A stretch of DNA of 64,000 nt from Planctomycetota bacterium (GTDB lineage: Bacteria; Planctomycetota; UBA1135). Below the pieces are notes generated by a model, which worked only from the letters and a program-made list of their open reading frames with translations, had not been told where the DNA came from and did not search any database. The position numbers and the translations under genes are program-made. Positions 35,602 to 43,672 of the stretch are shown here, in pieces (position 1 is the stretch's first letter; the number at the start of each line of letters is the position of its first letter). The stretch covers positions 1 to 64,000 of the forward strand of contig JASMMA010000014.1 in NCBI GenBank assembly GCA_030748415.1, written 5' to 3'.

Positions 35602-38556
35602 ATGGGCCCCGGCCCTCAGCCCCCTCCTACCTTGCATCTTCTGCTTTCATTCCTCTTCTTTGCCCTTTGCGCAATACCTGCCTGGGGTCAGATTGAATAC
35701 CCAGACCCTCTCCCAGAGCCAGCTCCAGTGGAAGAAGCTGAGCAAGAACCTGCTGAGGAAATAGCTCAGCCGGAGCTTGAGCTCCCCAGCCATTGGGACG
35801 GGCACTCAGGCCGTTTGGTTTCTGTGTGGACTGCCTTTGAAGATGAAGAAGTCCACTCTGAAGCGGTTGTACGGAAGTACCTCTCCCGGTTGCGGGAGTT
35901 TGGGTTAGCGCGTCCTCGTGAAACTGCGCTGCACGCATTAACCTCATTGCATATGCCCACAGTGGAGTTGGGGGCAAGGCTTCTAGAATCCGTGGGTGAA
36001 GCCAATGATGCCCATTTGCTTGTGGATATGGCAGGCTCCATTGGCGACTTGAAGGTTGCGGGTTTTTGTCTGGAGGCTGCTGCTCGGTTGCAACAGGGTG
36101 CCCTTCCTGCTCGTGCCATTCGTTTGCTTTCTCACCCTCGCCGAAGTTTGCGGCCGGGAGTGGAGTCGCGGCTCGCTCGAAAATCTGACCCATCACACCT
36201 ACCCGAGCTTCTTCGCCTTCTTGAGTTCGGCCGCGATGCTGATTCTCGCCTTCGCGCAGCCCGACTCATTGCCCCCTTCGCGAATGAAGAGAAGGCACAA
36301 AGCGCCCTGAAGGCTGCCCTGCGAGACTCATCCGTTGCTGTCGCTTTTCAGGCCCTTTCCCATTTGACGGGTATTTCAGAGTCGGCTCCTTTTGAACCGA
36401 ACCTTCCCGCGGTTGAGAGCTTGCTAGAAAACTCTGCTGCTGGGCTTGAATTGGGCTACTACCTTTTTGCGCTCCTTGCTATGCAAAGAGAGACAGAGCA
36501 ACTTTTGATTGGCCCCGAGCATCTTCCGTTTCTTCGAACAGGGATGGGTAGTGGTGATACCTTTGTTTCTGGAACTGCGGCGGCTTGTCTTGCCGAATAT
36601 GAGTTCCGAGGTGGAGCTCACCCTTCCTCCGGAATGGACGATATTGAAATTTTGCATCGATTAATCCGCTCGATTGCCGGCTCTTCTTTCTACCCTCAGT
36701 ATTCCAGGTTTGCACGCTTGGGAGAGCGGAGCCTGATTCGTTTTTCTGGTGTTGACCTGAGCAAAGAGGGTCGAGCTTCTTGGCTAACCTGGTTCGAGCA
36801 AAATAATCAGGACTTCAGGGGAGTGCGGTCTGCTATCGCATTAAACCCTTCAAATCTTTCAGCTCTTTCTTTTCGTTGGGCAACTGGCGGAAAGAGCCGA
36901 ATGTTTTTAGGAATTGATGCCCCATCCACCGGTCAAAAAGACGATGAGGTCCGCTGGCTCGGCCCCATGGATCTTCGTAGGCTTTATGAGGCCTTAGATA
37001 GGGCGGGCGTTTTTTCTAAAGATGCAGTTCCAGGAGTTCACGGCAATTCTGAGGGGGATCTCCGCTTCAGCCTTGAACTTCAAGCGGGCCCCCTTCGTAA
37101 GCCGATGTCTTTTTATGGGGCTACTCAACCGGCATGGTCGCACAGCCTCCTTTTGGTTTTAGACGATTTGTTCGAGTCCCTTGAGTGGCAAAAACTTGCT
37201 CCCGTGGCCAATGCCCGCGAGTTTATCCTTGAAAGATTGCCTGCCTGGGACGGCGCGACCGAATTGAAGGCTCTTCAATTCAAACTGGGAATCACTCGCG
37301 ACCGTATGGCCTCCACGGATGATGATTTACTCCTTGAATGGTGTGAGCACTTGTCGAATCAAAGTGGAATTGGCGGTTTATGGAATCAAGAGCTTGGGCG
37401 GGCGTGCTTGTCAGAATTTTCAACTCGACAGCATCATTCCGAGTTGGTGGATTTTCTCATGTGGCTTGCTCTTCACGGAGCTTCTTCGGACATGCTTCCT
37501 GAATTTCTAGGCGCGGTCACTGAGCTTGACGAACCTCTCCGTTCCAAAGTTCTCATGGAAGGGTTATTGGAATTGGGCCCTGAAGCTTCAAAGACTTCTC
37601 TCATGGATGAACGCTTGGTTGTTCGGGTCGCAGGTGCACGAGCATTGGGCCAAGCCGGCGCTGTTGGGCGTGAAGCCCTTCTGGAAGCCCTTAAAGATTC
37701 CAACGCGCTTGTTGTTCGAATGGCAATTCGTAGCCTTGGTGAATTGGGTGACCAAGATGTCGTAGCCAGCCTATTGCCGTTCGCCGAGCCCTCTCAAATC
37801 CGGGCCATTCGGCGTGAGGCAATCCAGGCTTTGGGCGCCCTAGGCGATGCGCGCGCCTTTTCTGCTGTTTCAGCTGCCGCGCTTCCTGAAGAAGATGCCG
37901 GCCTTCGCCTTGATGCGGTAAGAGCCCTTGCTTTGCTTCCAGGCGATGAAGTTGACCAAGCTTTTATCCGCCTCCTTCCAGAATACGCTGGTGGAATTCT
38001 CGAACGAGATTTTTCCATCGCCTTGGAGAAAAGAGGAATATCGAAAGCGATTCTGGTTTACTCGACCCTTTTGGAATCGCCGGAAGTGGCTTCCAAACGC
38101 GTAGCCATTTTGGCTGGTCGCCTAGGCATTCCTAAATCTGCAAGCGTATTGATAGATTTACTGCCCGAGAGTCCTCGCGACCCAGAAATTTTGCACGCCT
38201 TAGCCAGTTGCACCACAGTTGATTTCCGCAACATGCCTGACCCTGCCGGTGTTTGGGCTGCGTGGTGGTTGGAACATGGACAAGAAGAACCATTCGAGTG
38301 GCTTTCCCGAACTGCTACCAGCTACGGGTACTCTTTAAAGGCAGTCGAAGATTCCGATGAGCCAACGACGGCACACATTCAGGCTCTAATCCAGTTGCTA
38401 CAAGATGGGCCTCGGCATTTACGCGCGCCCACCGCCTACCAGCTTTTCATCATGACCGAACGCAATATGCAGCCGGTTGGCTGGGAAACCTCCGACGCGG
38501 CAATTTCGCGCATTGTTTCGGAGTGGGAGGAGTGGCTATCGAGTCGCAAGGGTTGA
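35602..38556 (+). CDS. Large secreted HEAT-repeat protein
   Basis: The 984-residue protein has a signal peptide (LLLSFLFFALCAIPAWG) and a Pro/Glu-rich linker (DPLPEPAPVEEAEQEPAEE). Helical repeats follow, some in residues 100-280 and a clearer series in about 645-790 (RLVVRVAGARALGQAGAVGREALLEAL, NALVVRMAIRSLGELGDQDV, IRAIRREAIQALGALGDARAF). The central 400 residues are unclassified. HEAT arrays act as protein-binding solenoids; the partner is unknown. The lytic transglycosylase gene starts inside its last 34 bases, suggesting coupled translation and perhaps a shared role at the cell wall. Confidence 0.75.
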   Translation: MGPGPQPPPTLHLLLSFLFFALCAIPAWGQIEYPDPLPEPAPVEEAEQEPAEEIAQPELELPSHWDGHSGRLVSVWTAFEDEEVHSEAVVRKYLSRLREFGLARPRETALHALTSLHMPTVELGARLLESVGEANDAHLLVDMAGSIGDLKVAGFCLEAAARLQQGALPARAIRLLSHPRRSLRPGVESRLARKSDPSHLPELLRLLEFGRDADSRLRAARLIAPFANEEKAQSALKAALRDSSVAVAFQALSHLTGISESAPFEPNLPAVESLLENSAAGLELGYYLFALLAMQRETEQLLIGPEHLPFLRTGMGSGDTFVSGTAAACLAEYEFRGGAHPSSGMDDIEILHRLIRSIAGSSFYPQYSRFARLGERSLIRFSGVDLSKEGRASWLTWFEQNNQDFRGVRSAIALNPSNLSALSFRWATGGKSRMFLGIDAPSTGQKDDEVRWLGPMDLRRLYEALDRAGVFSKDAVPGVHGNSEGDLRFSLELQAGPLRKPMSFYGATQPAWSHSLLLVLDDLFESLEWQKLAPVANAREFILERLPAWDGATELKALQFKLGITRDRMASTDDDLLLEWCEHLSNQSGIGGLWNQELGRACLSEFSTRQHHSELVDFLMWLALHGASSDMLPEFLGAVTELDEPLRSKVLMEGLLELGPEASKTSLMDERLVVRVAGARALGQAGAVGREALLEALKDSNALVVRMAIRSLGELGDQDVVASLLPFAEPSQIRAIRREAIQALGALGDARAFSAVSAAALPEEDAGLRLDAVRALALLPGDEVDQAFIRLLPEYAGGILERDFSIALEKRGISKAILVYSTLLESPEVASKRVAILAGRLGIPKSASVLIDLLPESPRDPEILHALASCTTVDFRNMPDPAGVWAAWWLEHGQEEPFEWLSRTATSYGYSLKAVEDSDEPTTAHIQALIQLLQDGPRHLRAPTAYQLFIMTERNMQPVGWETSDAAISRIVSEWEEWLSSRKG

Positions 38557-39104
38557 GGAGTTTTCTTCTTCTGGTTTGTTTGTTGACCGTGGCTGGAGTT
38601 CTGGTTCAGCAAAAATTCGACGGTGTGCTTGCGGTAGAGGAACACGCACGAATTATTGAGGAAGCCACCGAAAAATCAGGATTGAGAAATCCGTGGCTCC
38701 TTTACGGGGTTGTTTATGCAGAAAGCCGTGGCAATGCTGATTCCATATCTTCAGTCGGAGCTATGGGGCTTGGGCAATTAATGCCTGAGACTGCTCGGGA
38801 ATTGGCAACGCGCTACTCAGTCGATGGCCCACCCTATTCTCCGAAAGATAACCTCCTTTTGGCAGCCCACTATCTTTCTGAGTTATTAGCGCAATTTGAT
38901 GGTGATCAAGATTTGGCTCTTTTGGCCTATCGTCAAGGTCCGGGAAAAGTAAGCAGAAGAATTTTGGAATGTGGGGGGATTGAATCCTACAAGGATGCCA
39001 TTCGAACTCGGAAACCATCCCCTTGGGAATACAGAACTCAGGTCTTAAGGTTTGCCGAGCGATTTGAATCTCGCCAGAAGTCCAAGAGACCCAGCCAAAA
39101 ATAA
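38523..39104 (+). CDS. Lytic transglycosylase (SLT family)
   Basis: The 193-residue enzyme has an N-terminal membrane or signal helix (FLLLVCLLTVAGVLV) and a goose-lysozyme-like SLT domain. The catalytic Glu67 is in YAESRGNADSISSVGAMGLGQLMPETA, the hallmark ES and GLMQ-type motifs (here GLGQLMP). The LALLAYRQGPGKVSR segment closes the domain, as in MltE/Slt (normally AYNAGPG; here AYRQGPG). It cleaves the glycan strands of peptidoglycan, leaving 1,6-anhydro ends, so the cell has a peptidoglycan wall. It overlaps the HEAT-repeat gene by 34 bases. Confidence 0.9.
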   Translation: MGGVAIESQGLRSFLLLVCLLTVAGVLVQQKFDGVLAVEEHARIIEEATEKSGLRNPWLLYGVVYAESRGNADSISSVGAMGLGQLMPETARELATRYSVDGPPYSPKDNLLLAAHYLSELLAQFDGDQDLALLAYRQGPGKVSRRILECGGIESYKDAIRTRKPSPWEYRTQVLRFAERFESRQKSKRPSQK

Positions 39105-39105
39105 A

Positions 39106-39459
39106 ATGCCACTTGCCAAGAAAATTCTCTTTGTTTGCCACGCACAACGCCCGCCTGCGGTTGGAGAATCATGTGGCAGTCAAGGCGCCGCCGATTTTCT
39201 TCAACGGGCGACCGAAACCTTGCAAGCAAAGATGCTTTGGGGACCTCTGCGCGCATTGGCGAGCGGCTGTTTGGGGACATGCGATCGCGGACCTTGGGCG
39301 GTGGTTTATCCCGACAATATTTGGTACCACGGTTTTACTCCAGATGATGCCGAAGAAATTGTGTCAGAACACTTGGAAAACGGCCGACCTGTTGACCGCT
39401 TGGTTTTTTCTGAGGGCGAAATGGGAGAGATGCCTCAAAGCGAAGGCTTCGAAGTCTGA
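39106..39459 (+). CDS. Thioredoxin-like (2Fe-2S) ferredoxin domain protein
   Basis: The 117-residue protein has four cysteines in the thioredoxin-like ferredoxin pattern: C-x11-C (CHAQRPPAVGESC) near the N-terminus and C-x3-C (GCLGTCDRGP) near the middle, followed by VVYPDNIWYHGFTP and DAEEIVSEHL. It should bind one [2Fe-2S] cluster, as in the NuoE-like 'shethna-type' small ferredoxins. The redox partner is unknown. The ATG at 39106 is one base past the transglycosylase stop; an earlier in-frame ATG lies inside that gene. Confidence 0.82.
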   Translation: MPLAKKILFVCHAQRPPAVGESCGSQGAADFLQRATETLQAKMLWGPLRALASGCLGTCDRGPWAVVYPDNIWYHGFTPDDAEEIVSEHLENGRPVDRLVFSEGEMGEMPQSEGFEV

Positions 39460-39531
39460 GGCGCAAGACTACACTGGGGTAGTCTTAGAAATTTCCAAGG
39501 CATCAAATTACCCTTCAATCAAGGATTCCCA

Positions 39532-40212
39532 ATGGTTCGCGTAGGAGTTTGTCTGTCCGGTTGTGGCGTTTACGATGGCGCTGAAATCCATGAGTCTGTT
39601 CTGACTCTTTTGTCACTTGCCAAAGCTGGCGCTGATGTTGTTTGCTTTGCTCCAGATAAAGAACAATTGCATGTTGTTCACCACATTTCTTGTGAGCCAG
39701 TTGAGAATGAAAACCGAAACATCCTCCAAGAATCTGCCCGAATTGCTCGTGGCGACATTCAGCCGGCAAAGGAGCTTAATTCGAAGGATTGGGATGCCCT
39801 CATTTTTCCTGGTGGTTTTGGCGCTGCGAAAAATTTAAGCGACTTTGCTCTTAGGGGTGCTGATTGTGAAGTGGATGAAGTTATTTCTCGCTTGATTCAG
39901 GAAACTCACGCAGAGGGAAAGCCTTGCGGATTTATTTGCATTGCTCCAGCCATCTGCGCTGCAGTTTTTAGGGAAACGAGTGTTTGTCCTGAACTTACGA
40001 TTGGCTCAGATGAAGGGACTGCCGAAGCTCTGGAAGCTATGGGGGCCAAACACATCATTTGTCCTGTTAATGACATTCACATTGACGAAACAAACAATAT
40101 TTTGAGCACACCTGCGTACATGCTTGCTGAAAACATAGCCCAAGTGGCAGAGGGCATTGAGAAGTTGGTCAAAACTCTAGTTGAAAGGGCCTCCTCTCAG
40201 ACTGCAGCCTAG
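39532..40212 (+). CDS. elbB: ElbB/GATase1-like protein (DJ-1 superfamily), glyoxalase III-like
   Basis: This 226-residue member of the DJ-1/PfpI superfamily is closest to ElbB (once linked to isoprenoid synthesis). Family segments are VGVCLSGCGVYDGAEIHE, DWDALIFPGGFGAAKNLSDFA and GFICIAPAI. In the last the nucleophile-elbow position reads ICIAPA, where the Cys is followed by Ile-Ala-Pro as in ElbB. The C-terminal STPAYMLAENIAQVAEGIEKLV also fits. E. coli ElbB has been reported to have glyoxalase activity; its physiological substrate is uncertain. Confidence 0.9.
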   Translation: MVRVGVCLSGCGVYDGAEIHESVLTLLSLAKAGADVVCFAPDKEQLHVVHHISCEPVENENRNILQESARIARGDIQPAKELNSKDWDALIFPGGFGAAKNLSDFALRGADCEVDEVISRLIQETHAEGKPCGFICIAPAICAAVFRETSVCPELTIGSDEGTAEALEAMGAKHIICPVNDIHIDETNNILSTPAYMLAENIAQVAEGIEKLVKTLVERASSQTAA

Positions 40213-40218
40213 AAACCT

Positions 40219-41727
40219 ATGTTCCTTACATCACTTTTATTCGCGGTACTCCCGCCTCAGTTTGCCGGTTTTGAAGAGCAAGACGCCCTTTCATATGAGA
40301 TTGATTTGTCTTTTGATTATGAGGAAACATTCGTAGAAGCAGATGTAAATATGCGCTTCCAGCTTCAATCTTCCAGCGACCGAATTTGGCTCCACTCCAC
40401 TGAAGGAAAAAAGTGGTCCATGGAATTTTTTAATGCGAAGAATCAAAAATTGGAGACTCTCCGCAATGGTCAACTTTTAGAGGTTCTCCTCGGCGGTGAA
40501 TTACCCAAGGGTTCTATCGTTGAGTTGCGAGTTCATTTATCAGGCACCCCTCCTGATGGCCTATATTTTGAAGAGGGGCGACATGGGGAGCCCGTTCTCT
40601 TTACCGACCACTTTTCTTCCCGAGCGCGTGGCTGGCTTCCATGTGAAGACCATCCCTCTGACCGGGCTTCATTTTCCGTTCATGTCAATGTGCCAAAAGG
40701 TTGGGAGTTCATTTCCAGTGGATTGGATGAAGATGGCGATGGGGTTTGGAAAACAAAAACAGACCTTCCGACCTATATGCTTGCTTTTGCGGCTGCGCCT
40801 TGGGCGCGGATTGAGGAAAAAGGGGACCCCCGCCTGATTCCCCACTTTATTTACAAAAAAGATAAACCACGGGCGCGCCTTGGGCTAAAGCATCACGCCG
40901 AATGGATGCAATCTATGGAATCTACCTTTGGTCCTTACTCATGGGAGAAGTATTGCGTAGTTCAAGTTCCAACTCGATGGGGTGGGATGGAGAACGCTGG
41001 GAATACTTGGATCATGGAACGGCTATTTGATGGTCGTGACCGTGGAGTTGGCACGCTTGCCCATGAATTTGTTCACATGTGGTTTGGGAATGCCGCCGGT
41101 TATGGCGAATGGTACGAGGCCTGGTTGAGCGAAGGCTTTGCAACTTATTTTGGGCCTTGGCTTCACGCTCAAGTGGGCGGTCCGCCTCTGCGCCGTTCTA
41201 TGGAGGGTTCGCGCCGCCGCTGGCGAAGCTCAAGTTGTTCCGATATTCGGCCTATTCGATGGAAGGAATTTGAGGCACCGGACGACTTTTTTAGTTCTTC
41301 TGCTCCAAACACTTACCAGAAGGCCGCATGGGTCCTCCATATGCTCCGAGGGGAGTTAGGAGATGGTGCCTTCTTTGAAGGCATTTCAAACTACTACGCA
41401 TCGATTTCTCCAGGGATTGCCACAACTCCACAGTTTATTGAAGCAATGGAGGCGTCAAGCGGGAGAAAATTGGGCTGGTTCTTCGAGCAATGGCTCGACC
41501 GTCCGGGTTGTCCCCAACTTTCAATTCGGTGGGAAGGAGAATCTGTTTTTGTTGAACAGCTCCAAGAGGATTTGTTTCGCTTTCGGCTCCCTCTTCAATG
41601 GACAAATGGCGAAGGCAAACGCCAGAAACAAGTATTCGAGGTTCGCCAACGGACGCACAAGTTCTCTCTTGGCAGTAAAGTGTCCGCTCCGGCTGTGGAT
41701 CCCGATGTAGAACTTTTATATCGTTAG
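40219..41727 (+). CDS. Secreted M1-family metallopeptidase (aminopeptidase N-like)
   Basis: The 502-residue protein starts with a short signal peptide, then the M1 N-terminal beta-sandwich domain (residues 25-190). The exopeptidase motif is GGMENAG (about 254; GAMEN in most members) and the zinc site is HEFVH (about 282) with the third ligand Glu 18 residues later in WLSEGFATYF. The thermolysin-like domain ends near 420, and the C-terminal helical domain of large aminopeptidases is missing, as in short bacterial M1 enzymes. It should remove N-terminal residues from peptides outside the cytoplasm. It converges with the next gene, overlapping it by four bases. Confidence 0.92.
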   Translation: MFLTSLLFAVLPPQFAGFEEQDALSYEIDLSFDYEETFVEADVNMRFQLQSSSDRIWLHSTEGKKWSMEFFNAKNQKLETLRNGQLLEVLLGGELPKGSIVELRVHLSGTPPDGLYFEEGRHGEPVLFTDHFSSRARGWLPCEDHPSDRASFSVHVNVPKGWEFISSGLDEDGDGVWKTKTDLPTYMLAFAAAPWARIEEKGDPRLIPHFIYKKDKPRARLGLKHHAEWMQSMESTFGPYSWEKYCVVQVPTRWGGMENAGNTWIMERLFDGRDRGVGTLAHEFVHMWFGNAAGYGEWYEAWLSEGFATYFGPWLHAQVGGPPLRRSMEGSRRRWRSSSCSDIRPIRWKEFEAPDDFFSSSAPNTYQKAAWVLHMLRGELGDGAFFEGISNYYASISPGIATTPQFIEAMEASSGRKLGWFFEQWLDRPGCPQLSIRWEGESVFVEQLQEDLFRFRLPLQWTNGEGKRQKQVFEVRQRTHKFSLGSKVSAPAVDPDVELLYR

Positions 41728-43655
41728 TCTTCCTCTTCGTCACCATCAAGGTAACCAAGAGAAGAAAGTGCGGCAGCTACATCACCGGACAACTCAGTTT
41801 TTCGGGAAGATTGAACACGGTCCTCAACGGTTTTGATTCGGTATTCTTCCAGCAATGATTTGAGTCGAATTGCTGTTTTACTGTTAGTGTCGAGTGGGTT
41901 TTTCTCGAGAGGATCTTGCGCTAAATCGTAAAACAGCCAAGTTGAATCTTGATCTTTTTCAGAGCTCACGCGAATTATTTTGTGGTCCCCGAGTCGAAGG
42001 GCTTGCATGGGATGAGCCCCCTTCGGGCGTTCAAAGAAAACAGGAAAAGGGTCGAGAGACGAGCCGCTTGTCAGGAGTGGGGTGAGGGAGCGGCCATGAA
42101 TGGGGAAAGTCAGCGGGTCACCTGTCCACTCGGAAATCGTTGGGAGCACATCTACAAGCTGAACTGGGGTCTCTTGTCGTTGAGCAAGAATATTGGGGCC
42201 CCGAATAATAAGTGGGACGCGAATCATTTCCTGGAATAGAGAATGCCCATGCTTCCATTGTTCATGGTCATAAAATTCTTCTCCGTGGTCAGCAGTGATG
42301 ATTAAAAAATCTTCCGGGCCCAAAATTCCGCGTTCTTCGAGGGTGGATATGAGGTTTCCAACCTCAGAATCGCAGTAACGGATTTCAGCATCATAGTGCG
42401 CCAATAAGTCGGTTAGGCCAGCTTCAGGTGGCGCAGGAAAAATGGAGCCTTCAAGGGGCCGCGGTGGGGAGTCCATCTCGGAGCCAAAATCAATTCCACC
42501 CATCACTTCATGGATTCCAGGCACGCCTTCGGGCTGCCAACCAGTTGGAGCGTCGTAGGGGTCGTGAGGGTCAATGTATTGAACATAAAGGAATGTTGGA
42601 GTGTTGTCTTTTTGGTCGTCCAACCAACCCATTACCTGCCCATTCAACTTCTTTGCTTCAGAACTTCGCGTTTTATCACCACCTTTTTCCGAGCCACCTT
42701 GGAGTTTGGCGGCTAACTTTGGAGCGGTTGCTACGAGGCCATGAATGAAATCTCGGCGCAAGTTGTTGAGAGCGCAGTAATTTCGCAAAGAGTAAGAAAC
42801 ATCCGTCCAGAAAAAATCGAATCCTCGGTTAAAGCCAAAGTTAGGAGAAACCTGAGCGTTTGCAGAGAAGGCAGCAGTCCGATAGCCCCGGTTTTGAAGC
42901 AGGGTTGCAATGGTTTCGAGGCCATCCGGCATCCGGTCATACATGGTGACTGTGTCATGGCTCGTTGGATAAAGGCCGGTCATCAAAGAGGCAACCGATG
43001 GTCGAGTCCAAGGCGCTTGAGCATAAGTGTTCTCAAATAAAGTTCCTTGCTCAGCTATTCCATCAAGGACAGGGCTAATTGGAGAAAGTGTTCCGGGTTG
43101 AGAGTAGCCGTAGCAGGAAAGATGGTCGGCGCGCAAGGTGTCAATAAGAAGTACAACAACATTTGGTGCATCTTCGGAGGCCGTTTGTTTGGAACTTGTT
43201 TCGCCTGTTGTTTGGTCAGGAGCGAAAAGAACCATTGCAACGGCAAGGAAGCCAGCGAGAACACCTGAACGAACTTCGATTCTCTTCGGTAGTTTTCGAA
43301 GAAGATAAACCAAAATAACCGAGGTGCCCGCAGCGGCAATCCAAGCAGGCAATCCGGTCTCCATGAAGCCGCTTCCTTTGCCTAGCCAGTGTGAGCCAAG
43401 GAAAAGGAAACCGAGGCCCAAGGAAAGGGAAAAAGCTCCGCGAAGGCCAATCTTGGAAATCAACAAGCGGAAAAGCGCGACAAAAGCACCAATGACCACC
43501 CCGTAGTTGATTCCGAGCTTGAGGGCTTCCTTAAAAGGGCTGGCAAAGCGAAGGCCATGAATGTGAAGGACAAGTCCACCCTCGGCAAAGCCCAGGAGGA
43601 TGCCAACAAAGAGACCAACAAGAAGGCCCAAGAGTGCTCGGCGGATGGATGCCAT
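41724..43655 (-). CDS. Membrane-anchored alkaline-phosphatase-superfamily enzyme, sulfatase-like, Thr at nucleophile position
   Basis: The 643-residue enzyme has about five N-terminal membrane helices (to residue 145) and then a sulfatase-like domain: VVVLLIDTLRADHLSCYGY (metal Asp172) and FLIITADHGEEFYDHEQWKHG. The nucleophile segment reads QAPWTRPSVASLMTG, giving Thr217 where Cys/Ser is required for formylglycine. This APWT-x-PS-x-ASL form is widespread in proteins annotated as sulfatases, but it lacks the modification motif. Unlike the three paralogues at 23-30 kb, the residue after PS is Val, not His. It lies 17 bases after the homoaconitase gene and may be co-transcribed; no functional link is evident. 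Confidence 0.78.
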   Translation of the reverse strand: MASIRRALLGLLVGLFVGILLGFAEGGLVLHIHGLRFASPFKEALKLGINYGVVIGAFVALFRLLISKIGLRGAFSLSLGLGFLFLGSHWLGKGSGFMETGLPAWIAAAGTSVILVYLLRKLPKRIEVRSGVLAGFLAVAMVLFAPDQTTGETSSKQTASEDAPNVVVLLIDTLRADHLSCYGYSQPGTLSPISPVLDGIAEQGTLFENTYAQAPWTRPSVASLMTGLYPTSHDTVTMYDRMPDGLETIATLLQNRGYRTAAFSANAQVSPNFGFNRGFDFFWTDVSYSLRNYCALNNLRRDFIHGLVATAPKLAAKLQGGSEKGGDKTRSSEAKKLNGQVMGWLDDQKDNTPTFLYVQYIDPHDPYDAPTGWQPEGVPGIHEVMGGIDFGSEMDSPPRPLEGSIFPAPPEAGLTDLLAHYDAEIRYCDSEVGNLISTLEERGILGPEDFLIITADHGEEFYDHEQWKHGHSLFQEMIRVPLIIRGPNILAQRQETPVQLVDVLPTISEWTGDPLTFPIHGRSLTPLLTSGSSLDPFPVFFERPKGAHPMQALRLGDHKIIRVSSEKDQDSTWLFYDLAQDPLEKNPLDTNSKTAIRLKSLLEEYRIKTVEDRVQSSRKTELSGDVAAALSSLGYLDGDEEED

Positions 43656-43672
43656 TAGGGGATTCTAAACAA

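Noticed and set aside
35030-35764. 244-codon plus-strand frame overlapping the recG and HEAT-protein genes
   Set aside because: It is in another frame of the conserved RecG C-terminus and ends inside the next signal peptide; composition is typical of a shadow frame.
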